A stretch of DNA of 48,112 nucleotides, taken from assembly GCA_046294625.1 (NCBI GenBank), contig JBKBKN010000023.1:1-48112 (forward strand). The letters are read 5' to 3'. The notes under the pieces are model-generated. The model saw only the letters and a program-made list of their open reading frames with translations. It had not been told where the DNA came from and made no database searches. Shown here one piece after another: positions 34,934-43,900 of this stretch (its first letter is position 1; the number at the start of each line of letters is the position of its first letter). The position numbers and the translations under genes were made by a program. The DNA comes from JBKBKN01 sp046294625. GTDB taxonomy: Bacteria; Bacteroidota; Bacteroidia; M30B66.

Positions 34934-36890
34934 CTGAACCGAATCCTTCAAACACTTCTTTTACTTTTGTTTTTTGCAAGCATTCCCTCGCATGGACAAC
35001 ATTTTGAATGGGCTTCATCAGGAAGCAGCATTTTTTCGGGTTACAGCAAAAGCTGCGTCACATCAACAGGGCGTCTTGTGGCTGCCGGAGAATACAGCCA
35101 ACCAACGAGCTACATTCCTGGAAGCGGCATCCCTACACTGCACGCCGGCAATGGACAGGACTTTTCATTTGAAAATTACAGCTCCCAGCTATTTGTAACT
35201 TGTTTTAGTCAAACAGGAGAGATACTTTGGGTATTTCAAAGTAGGAAAATAATGCGCGATGCTAGTCTGATGGGTGTTGCATCCGATGCACAAGGCAATG
35301 TGATCCTGGAATTTCAATCAAGATACTACATTTCTTTTGATTTTGAAATTCAAGAAGCGCAAAAATGGAAGCAAGTTTATTCGAGTGAATTTAATAATAA
35401 CAAAGCAGGCGACAAGCTCCTTACTTTTTTTGCAATACTTGATGGAGAAGGTCAGCTTGTTCGGATAATGGGATCGCGCGATTTTCCGAGAGAATCGTGG
35501 AATGGCTTTCTCGCCACACCTGATGGGGTGTGCTATAACTTTTTCTGATGAATTGAAGTCGGTGAACGAAAAGGGGGTGCATGTGCAACATGGCTATCAT
35601 TTTGTCATTAAGCTTGATAAGGATTTTTCAAAGCAATGGGAGCACAAATCAAAGCTTCTTGCCCCAAGCTGCTGCTCCTATTATATTCCATCCTGTTTGA
35701 TTGCCGTTGGTAAAGATGGCGACTTGTATGCCGCAGGCAATTATAATTTCGGCATTGCCGTGGAAGGAAGTAAGGACCGGATGATAGAGCCATTTTATGA
35801 AACCGGACAATATAAACCACCTTATGAAGCCTATATTGCCAGAATAGGCAAAGACGGAAAGCTAAAATGGGTGAAATACATGAACGGAAAATCGCTGATC
35901 AAGTCCATTCATGCTACAGATAAGCAAGTGCTGATCGGCGGCACCATGCAATTGCAGCGCGATTTTATGGGCTTAGCCATAGATAATACTGAGAGCAAGA
36001 ATGGCTTTATGGCTGCGCTCGATTTGAATTGGAAAGCCAAATGGGTGCAAAATTTCAATGCTTCAAGTGTGGAAGCTATTTGCAGTGATGTGTCAGGGGG
36101 CATCTATGCTTCTTTTGAAAGCAAACGTTCCGGGGCAATAAAACCGTTGAAAATAGGCATAGATACCATTCCCAATAGCTATGATGGTATGGTGGTGGCA
36201 GCCTTTGAGGACGATGGGAGTTATAAATGGTATAAAAGTAGTCGGGCCATGCTTTCACGCAACACACAACCGAATTTACTCAGTGATGCCTGCGGAAATC
36301 TTTATTTTACAAGAGAAATGTGGTTTATGCTTTCGGCAAATATGAATATTTTCGATGCTGCATTTGTGAAAGGCCGTGGCTATGGCGGATCGCCACTTGC
36401 TGCCAAGATCAGAACTACCATTCCGGACGAACTCGTCGCATTTAACCAAAGTTTACCATCAAAACAAGCTGAGGCCATTGCCATTAAAAATCCTTTTACT
36501 AAACCGGAGAAGCCCGTAAAAAACGAAGGACGATATGCCGATGGCACAGAAAACATTGCAAAAAGAAGTGCTCCGGATTCTATAGCGTTCAGCCGCGGCC
36601 CTTCGGTGTGCATGCCTATTCCTTATCCTTGGAGATTGTTGGTTTTTCCAAACCCAAGTGCAGGACCGGTTACGATTCGCATCGAAACATCTTATGCTGA
36701 CCCCAAAGTGAGTATAGAGCTTTGGGATAGTAAAGGCGCATTCATCAAAGTAATTCGCCCTGCCCAGCTGCAATCGTCAGGCAGCTTTGATTTGCAGGAA
36801 GACTTAAGTAGTTTGGCGAAAGGCCTATATTTTGTGGTTTTAAAAGGAACTTCCGCAGCCGCATCAGAACGTCTGGTAATTGCGAAATAG
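34934..36890 (+). pseudogene. T9SS type A cargo, interrupted by a +1 frameshift
   Basis: The first frame gives a signal peptide (NRILQTLLLLLFFASIPSHGQ) and about 190 residues, ending YNFF at TGA 35546-35548. The second frame picks up there (AITFSDELKSVNEKG) and runs to 36890. Removing one base near 35527-35532 (GGGGTGTGCT to GGGGTGGCT) restores a continuous protein of about 651 residues. It has beta-propeller-like, SBBP-style repeats (GGTMQLQRDF, WVQNFNASSVEAICSD, GGIYASFES) and ends in a type A sorting domain: FPNPSAGPVTIRI, then KGLYFVVLKG and ERLVIAK. The natural start position is CTG (34934), preceded by ATA, so the start codon may also be degraded; a TTG at 34967 would cut the signal peptide. 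Either a real pseudogene or a base-call error. Confidence 0.8.
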
Positions 36891-36959
36891 CGAAATCAAA
36901 AATCACTAGAATTAGGGATTTACAATGCCTTGTCAAGTGTGTTTCTTGCAAGAAAACTA

Positions 36960-37918
36960 TTGATCATAAGATTTGTCTTCATTCAGCTTCTTTTTACATT
37001 TTTGATGAGTACTGTAATTCACGCGCAGCGCTACAATTTCACTTTCGCATCGGAAGCATATACTTTGCTCAACAGTGGAACAGGAACAGACATTACCCCA
37101 CCCAATTTTATTGTTTGGGATTTTAATACACAACTACCGTTCAATTACTCGATTATGGGGACGCCTAATACCCAATTTATCAATGGTGATGTTTGGTTAA
37201 GGCTAAAATCGAGTGCAAATGATTTTGATCCTATAGGTTTCATTTCGCCAGGCATAACAAGGGTAATACCCCAAAGCAAAACCAGAATTAGAACAAGAAT
37301 TGATGGTGAAGCACCGGATAGAATTTTCAAAATCGAATTAACCAATCTTTCCCTTGATTTTGGAAGTCCAATCCGTTATAATTTACAGCATTGGTTTTAT
37401 GAAAACGGTTGTTATGAAATGAGATCCGGCTTTTCTAATGTAACGCAGACTGTACTCAATGAGTGGATGAATGAAACATTCTATTTTTATTTCCGCAATT
37501 GGGTAAACGATTCTGTAGCAGTGATTCGGGGCAATGTGAACAACATCCAGGCGGTGGAAGGAAAGTGGCCTGCTTTGATGGGCTCAAATGCCGATTGCGA
37601 CATCAATGGCGACTTTCCAATGACGCCTTTGATTCGTGCATGTCCAAGAAATGTTAGCCCAACAAGCACCTTCGATCAGTTGAATGAAGATGCGATTGCA
37701 CTATTCCCAATCCCCTTGCCGGCAATGTACTTCATGTTTCCACAAGTTACGCCATTAACTTCTTTCAAATCACCGACTATGCCGGGCGGATGTTGCATTC
37801 AGCCCCATTCCCTAAGGATGGAAAAATAGATTTGCCAGTGCTTGACCCCGGGGTTTACATCATCTCCTTAAGCCGGAATAATCAACGTATCATGAAGCGT
37901 TTTATTAAATCCAACTAA
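36960..37918 (+). pseudogene. T9SS type A cargo, frameshifted in the sorting-domain FPNP motif
   Basis: The signal peptide is best from TTG 36960 (MIIRFVFIQLLFTFLM... HAQ); a TTG ten codons upstream is also open. The mature part of about 240 residues is strand-rich (WDFNTQLPFNYS, RIRTRIDGEAPDRIFKIEL). After LNEDAIALFP the reading frame slips: the sequence TTCCCAATCCCC lacks one A of the expected TTCCCAAATCCCC, which would encode FPNP. With one A restored, the frame continues as a normal type A sorting domain ending GVYIISLSRNNQRIMKRFIKSN at TAA 37916-37918, about 319 residues in total. As it stands, the protein would end 60 codons later with an unrelated tail and would not be secreted by T9SS. 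Confidence 0.82.
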
Positions 37919-37931
37919 ACCTATACTCATT

Positions 37932-37980
37932 AATCAGCTCACCAATTCTGCGATAATGAGATTTGATGAGCTGATTTTTT
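37932..37980. terminator. Bidirectional intrinsic terminator
   Basis: A perfect 10-base stem, AATCAGCTCA and TGAGCTGATT, with a 25-base loop and a T-run on its plus-strand side. It separates the convergent plus-strand cargo gene and the minus-strand TonB-dependent receptor. Confidence 0.8.
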
Positions 37981-37990
37981 ATTTGAAGAA

Positions 37991-40396
37991 TTACAGCTTT
38001 ACCACCAGGTTCATCAGCCAGTTGGTGCCTGCTTGCGGATAGAAATAATTAAAATCCTGACGTCGGCCCTCTACAATTCCCGAGAAGGTGTAGCCATTGG
38101 GAGAATACAGCACATTAGTGAAGTTGTTGACCAGAAAATTCAAGCCGATTTCGTGCATTCCCAAGCCTTTGAAAGTATAGCCAATACGGAAGTCCTGCAC
38201 CCAGAAGGCGTCTAACATGCGGTCTTCGCTCTGTGTATTGTCTAAATATTGTTTGCCAACATATTTGCTCAATAAGGTCAATTCAAGCCCTTTAGCTGGA
38301 CGATAGCTTAATGCAGCTCCTGAAACCACAGCGGGAGAAAAAGCAATATCCGTGTTTTGTCTTTTGATTTCAATCTGCCCGCCATTGTCCCAGTCATCTA
38401 CAAATTCCGTGAATTCTCTGATTTTGTTCTGACTGTATGTGAAATTTGCCGCCAATTCAAGCTTAGGGTGCAGACGTTGTTTCCACTCCAGCTCTATACC
38501 GGCACGATAACTTTCAGGAGTATTCACGCGGTTATAGGCCCCCACATCATTAATACTACCGGTAACTACCAATTGGTTTTTATAGTACATGTAATAAAAA
38601 TTGGCACTGATTTCCGACTTTTTCATCTGATAGCGATGACCAGCTTCGACATTATAAAGCGTTTCGTGTACAGGCCGACTGTTGGGCGTGGACTCTGTAA
38701 AGTCTCTTCGCACAGGCTCACGATTGGCCACTCCGAAGGATGCATAGGATTCATGCTTTTCATTTGCACGAAAACTCATACCTGCTTTAGGATTGAAGAA
38801 AAAGAAATCGGCATTTTGAGTTACGTTGTTTAAATCATTATCAAATCCAAGAAAGGTGTAATCAATTGTTCGAATTTGCATGTCGGCAAATAATGCGAGC
38901 TTATTGGAGACCCGGTAATTGGCTTTTGTATAGACGTTGAAATCCTTTTTCACCGCATTGTTGTCGTAATATCGAAGACCCTGTGGAATATTTTGCGCAT
39001 GCTTAGCCCAAATAATTTCTCCAAAATGATCGCCATCGTAAATATTGTATCCGCCCCCCAAAATTAGGTCAAGCTTATTATTGGGCGTATAGTTAAGCGA
39101 AAAAACAGTTCCATAGAAATGATTGTCGAGCCAGCGTCTGCGGATGAGGTCAGTCCGGGTGATCGTTGTGTCTCCAATCACCAGATTAGGCAAGCCATAG
39201 CGCGAGAATCGTTCATTTTGGCGATATTGCTCAAAAAAACCTCTGCCTCGCGTGTAATGCAATGCAACATTAGCCGTAAGTTTTCGGTTGAATTCATAGG
39301 TATAAAAAAGTTGATAATGATCTTGCTGATAGTCGTCCACTTCATTATCGTGAAAACGCAAATTTCCATCTGCATCGAAAAACATTCCGGCTTCATTGAA
39401 TCTCCTGTTAGTGGCCAGACTGTCTTGCGGAACGCCATACCAAGCCTGATAGGTTACTTCTTTTCCGCTAAAAACATTGGCTCTCAAGATACTTTTATCA
39501 CCATAGCGAGCGCCGCTTAAAAAGAAAGAGCGAAGGTCGGAACTCGCTCTGTCGATGTAGCCATCTGATGTTATTTTTGATAGTCGAGCATCAAATACAT
39601 ATTTATCGTTGACAAGTCCGGTTCCTATTTTCATTGTGTGTCGCCAAGTGTTAAATGAGCCAAGTCCGTTTTGTATTTCGGCATAAGCATCGGCATTTAA
39701 TTCATTGGTTTGCAAATTTAATGTAGCTCCGAAAGCCCCTGCTCCATTGGTAGAAGTTCCCACACCGCGTTGCACCTGAATGCTTTGAACTGATGAAGCA
39801 AAGTCGGGCATATTTACCCAAAAAACCCCATGTGATTCAGCATCATTTAAGGGGATTCCATTTACGGTAACGTTAATCCGTGTAGGATCGCTTCCCCTAA
39901 TGCGAATACCTGTGTAGCCAATACCGGCGCCGGCATCCGAATTTACTACCACTGATGGTTGCAAATTGAGCAAGAAGGGCAAGTCTTGACCAAAATTTTG
40001 TTTGGCAATTTCTTCCTTACTGATCTCGCTGAAAGCCAATCCGGAGTTGGCCTGTGCTCGTGTTGCCGTAATAACGACTTCATCGGCGATAAAAGCCGAT
40101 GCTTCCATTTCAATGCTCAATTGCCGATCGCCCGAAAGATCAACCGAAAAATCTGCAATTTTTTTGTAGCCAATGTAGGAAACCTGAAGCATGTATTTAC
40201 CTTCTTTCAGGTTTCGAAAACGAAAGCTACCATCTGCGCTTGTTTGCGTGGCCAAAAAGGTTTCCTGAATGGAAACAGATGCTCCCGGGAGCATATTTCC
40301 GGTAGATTTGTCCTTAATTGTGCCTGATAATGTGAATTGTGCGAAGGTGTTTTTAAGCAGTAACACCAAAACTGTTGTCCAAATCATTTTTTGCAT
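37991..40396 (-). CDS. TonB-dependent receptor, probable thiamin or precursor importer
   Basis: 801 residues from ATG 40396 (MQKMIWTTVLVLLL...FAQ), a clean signal peptide. An earlier in-frame ATG at 40477 lies in the riboswitch itself and would add 27 residues. Domains in order: carboxypeptidase-regulatory-like beta domain (SGTIKDKSTGNMLPGASV, residues about 23-105), TonB plug (VVITATRAQ, IRIRGSDPTRINVTVNGIPLND, AGAFGATLNLQTN) and a 22-strand-type barrel to the C-terminus. It lies alone under a TPP riboswitch, which by established knowledge marks outer-membrane thiamin transporters in Bacteroidota. The substrate (thiamin, its phosphate or a precursor) is inferred from the riboswitch only. No other thiamin gene is in the window. 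Confidence 0.93.
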   Translation of the reverse strand: MQKMIWTTVLVLLLKNTFAQFTLSGTIKDKSTGNMLPGASVSIQETFLATQTSADGSFRFRNLKEGKYMLQVSYIGYKKIADFSVDLSGDRQLSIEMEASAFIADEVVITATRAQANSGLAFSEISKEEIAKQNFGQDLPFLLNLQPSVVVNSDAGAGIGYTGIRIRGSDPTRINVTVNGIPLNDAESHGVFWVNMPDFASSVQSIQVQRGVGTSTNGAGAFGATLNLQTNELNADAYAEIQNGLGSFNTWRHTMKIGTGLVNDKYVFDARLSKITSDGYIDRASSDLRSFFLSGARYGDKSILRANVFSGKEVTYQAWYGVPQDSLATNRRFNEAGMFFDADGNLRFHDNEVDDYQQDHYQLFYTYEFNRKLTANVALHYTRGRGFFEQYRQNERFSRYGLPNLVIGDTTITRTDLIRRRWLDNHFYGTVFSLNYTPNNKLDLILGGGYNIYDGDHFGEIIWAKHAQNIPQGLRYYDNNAVKKDFNVYTKANYRVSNKLALFADMQIRTIDYTFLGFDNDLNNVTQNADFFFFNPKAGMSFRANEKHESYASFGVANREPVRRDFTESTPNSRPVHETLYNVEAGHRYQMKKSEISANFYYMYYKNQLVVTGSINDVGAYNRVNTPESYRAGIELEWKQRLHPKLELAANFTYSQNKIREFTEFVDDWDNGGQIEIKRQNTDIAFSPAVVSGAALSYRPAKGLELTLLSKYVGKQYLDNTQSEDRMLDAFWVQDFRIGYTFKGLGMHEIGLNFLVNNFTNVLYSPNGYTFSGIVEGRRQDFNYFYPQAGTNWLMNLVVKL

Positions 40397-40471
40397 CGCT
40401 CGTAATGTTTTTAAAAGTTTAACAATACGGGCTTGCAAGGGGCCACAAGTCCAGTGGGATATTTTATGTCG

Positions 40472-40557
40472 TTTCATTCTCCCTACGCAGGCATTATCCT
40501 GATCAGGTTAATGGGTATAATCTCAGCCTTGTTAATGTAACAAAGCACCCCTTGAAA
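40472..40557 (-). promoter_or_regulatory. TPP riboswitch (THI element)
   Basis: Reading the minus strand, the core THI-box sequences appear in order: CAAGGGGTGC, GGCTGAGATTATACCC, AACCTGATCAGGATAATGCC and GCGTAGGGA. Five terminal bases (TTTCA and TGAAA) can close the P1 helix. It precedes the TonB-dependent receptor, with 75 bases to its preferred ATG. The P1 3' strand includes the ATG at 40477. I see no strong terminator after the aptamer, so control of translation is likelier than premature termination. Bases 40436-40442 are complementary to part of the aptamer (see findings). Confidence 0.96.
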
Positions 40558-40567
40558 GATTTCGGGG

Positions 40568-40597
40568 CAAATTTACAGCCTTTTTTAAATTTTCAAA
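40568..40597 (-). promoter_or_regulatory. Bacteroidota promoter for the riboswitch-receptor transcript
   Basis: On the minus strand TTTG (40597-40594) and TAAATTTG (40575-40568) match the -33 and -7 consensus with an 18-base spacer. The start of transcription would lie a few bases before the aptamer's first helix, which is where a riboswitch leader should begin. Confidence 0.65.
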
Positions 40598-40946
40598 GAA
40601 GTACCTTATAAAAACAAATCCCTTTTTGTTGTGCAGCTACAATATAATAAATTTCTTGCAGGAAATCGACTCTTCCATTTTTGCTAAAGCCACACGCACC
40701 TAAAGCAACAAAAAAATTTGTTCACACACAAGATTACTTGGTAACTTTTGTTAAAAATAATCGTAAATCTTACATTAAAAAATTGGACATCTTATATAAA
40801 CATAATGTGAAGAAATGGCGTTTTTACACCGATGTCATCAGAATAAATTTCTGAAAACATTGATTTTTCAGCTTTTTTTGATTTGCATTTATAGGATGTT
40901 TAGTGTAATTTTAACACTCCTAAATCTGTCTTAACTTTTAAGTGCT
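40598..40946. other. Intergenic region between divergent receptor and giant gene
   Basis: 349 AT-rich bases. They should carry the promoter of the giant plus-strand gene; TAAATCTG near 40920 is one mismatch from the -7 consensus, but I see no matching -33 box. A short hairpin AGTGT / ACACT lies just before it. No open frame or RNA gene seen. Confidence 0.4.
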
Positions 40947-43900
40947 ATGAATATATATTTACGATCTTACAAAGCAAGGGTAATTTCATGGAGCTGCAAT
41001 CTTTCATGGATTATTGCTATAGCCTATACCTTACTTTATGGTCAGGTGGCATTTACGCAAAATGCCATCGTTGGTACTGGCTTCTCTTCCGGATGGGGAG
41101 GTTCCTGTCCAAGTACGGGCAATGGTGGATTTTCTTTCATGTCTGCAAGCGCCGGTGGAACATGGATTGTTACACGCAACGCCAATGGTACCGGAAACCA
41201 ATTCTGGCGTTTTGGAATCGATTGGGGAGGAACCACGCATCAGCGCACCCAAGTGATTGGTTCAGATGTGGATGCCGTACCTAGTACTACTTACACCCTC
41301 AATCCAAATTGTACCAATAGTGGGGCTATTCGATACAATGTTCCGAATACATCTTATAATTATGTATTTAAAACGCTAAATGCAGGAACAAATCCAACGG
41401 GCACCTGGGTATTTTTTGAAGTGCAAGGAGATGTAAGAACAGCTAATACGGTGAGTCAACTACCATTGGCAGCCAATGTTTCACCTCATGCAGAAGTAAC
41501 AGTTACCGCCAACATGAGCGGAATAAAAAGTACTGGCCAGGAAGTTTATCTGAGATATACAAATAACAATTACGCAACATCTACAGTAGTGCAAATGAAC
41601 TACATTGGAACAACTGCGACGGCCACTATCCCGGCATCTTTTAATACAGCTGGAGCTAACATTAGTTACTATGTTTTTACCTCTGGCCCCAGTAATGTAG
41701 CCACCAATGGATCCAATGCTGATTTATACACCATCAATCTGAATAATAATGGTGGTCCCAACTACACATATACGGTTGGTACCGGTTGGACTACCGCCAG
41801 CGCAGGCAACTGGGATGCGGCAGCCACCTGGACGGCCGGTGTGGTTCCTCCAACTACCCTAAATATGGGTACCGTAAATATTAATCACAACGTAACCGGA
41901 AATGCAGATGCCTTGTTCTCGGCGCTCAATGTTAACGGAAGCAATACGCTTAGCCAAAATTCCGGCATCGTACACACCACTACAGGCGGCGTAACCATCA
42001 ATGGCGCCGCCACTTACACTGTAAATGGTACTTTGCGGATCAATAGCGGCGGTTTTGTTAATGCAACCGGAACATTGAATTATGGTTCATCATCAACACT
42101 AAACTATAACTCAGGAGGTAATTATGGTGCATCGAATGAGTGGATCACCAATACCATGACAGGCCAACGTGTCCCACAAAATGTCACGATTTCAAATAAT
42201 ACTTCCGTAAATTTTGGGGCATCAAACCAATATAGACAAGCGATCGGTCATATCAACATTAATGCAGGTTCTACACTCGTTTTATCTACTGCGGCAGGTG
42301 GAGATTTAAGGATTGGAGGAGATATGATAAATGCAGGCACGCTAACCCATAATAATCGCTCGGTGACCTTCAATGGAACTACTGCTCAAAGTGCAAACAG
42401 TGCAGCCATTACTTACAGAACACTTATCATAGCAAATACCTCGGCAAATGTTACTGCAGGAGCAAATATTACCATTGCAAGCGGTGGGGCACTTACGGTG
42501 AATGCTTCGGCTAGACTGGATATGGCAGCAAACACCCTTATATTGACGGGCACTACATCTGTGGTGAATGGATTTTTGCGTTCAAGTGGGACTATTACTG
42601 GTGCAAATGCTACTACACTTACCATAAGCGGCACCGGAACATTCGAACACAATTATACCGGAACTACTGCCGTTCCAACTGCTACATGGAGTGCAGGATC
42701 AACTTGCGCCATTATAGGCACTACCACTTCCGGAGGCACTTTAGGAGGTTTAGCGCAATCTTTTCATCACTTTACGGTAAATATGGGAGCGGGCTCTACT
42801 CAATCACTTAATGCAGGTGGAAATCTTACAACAGTAAATGGCGATTTGACAGTAAGCAGTACCGGGAGTGCTGAATTTAGATTAACCGCTACGACTTCTC
42901 CTACAATCAATATAGGAGGAAATTTAAATGTTAGTGGCGGGACTTTAGCTCTTACCAATGGTACAGGCACACCATCTATCAATCTATTAGGAAATTTCAA
43001 TCAATCGGGAGGTGCTATCACTCGCGCATCGAGCACCGGTACAATCAATTTGGTGCGAACAACCGGAGTGCAAACACTTTCACAAACTGCCGGCACTGTA
43101 ATGCGTCAAATCAATTGGAATATTGGCAATGGAAGCACCACCAATACAGTCGCTTTATTGAGCAATCTCGATTTATCAGCCTCAACCGGTACGGGAGGTA
43201 CTTTTGCCGTGCTCAACAACGCTTCACTTGATTTTTCAACCTATGAACTCACCGGAACCAACGTAACCTTCAATGCCAATTCAGGTTCTACTTTAATCAC
43301 AGCCAATACTAATGGATTTGCTGTTGCACCTACGACGAGCGGATCCGTTCAAACTACTACACGAATTTTTAATTCGGGGGCAAATTTTACCTACAATGGA
43401 AGCAGTGCTCAAGTAACCGGCTCAGCGGCAACTTCTGTAAATCGTCTTGAAATTGACAATAGTGCAGGGGTTTCGCTTAGCACCAATCTTAATACTAACC
43501 TGCTGGAGCTATCCGCAGGACTGCTCACTTTGGGCACACATCACCTTACTGTTAATAGCACTAGTGCAAGCGCGATCAATGGTCAAAATGCCACCCGTTA
43601 CATTGTAACCAATAGCACAGGAGAGCTTCGTCGCGCCATTGCTACCAGTGGTTTACCCATAAATTACGAGTTCCCGATTGGAACAGCTTCGGCTTACACT
43701 CCTACGCAATTTAATTTTACCGCTAACAGTGCTGCCCGCAATTTGCATGTGCGCACCGTTGGCAATAGGAACCCGAATGATGTAACCGTAACCGATTACA
43801 TAAACAATAGATATTGGGTAACAGATCTAAGTAACAACGCGGGTACCTATAATTACACTTCACAATTCACTTTCCTGCCGGGCGATGTAGTAGGCTCAGC

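Noticed and set aside
40397..40477. ATG 40477 as the receptor's main start
   Set aside because: It lies in the riboswitch P1 strand and gives an overlong n-region; ATG 40396 gives a standard signal peptide. It is kept only as a possible regulated start in the findings.
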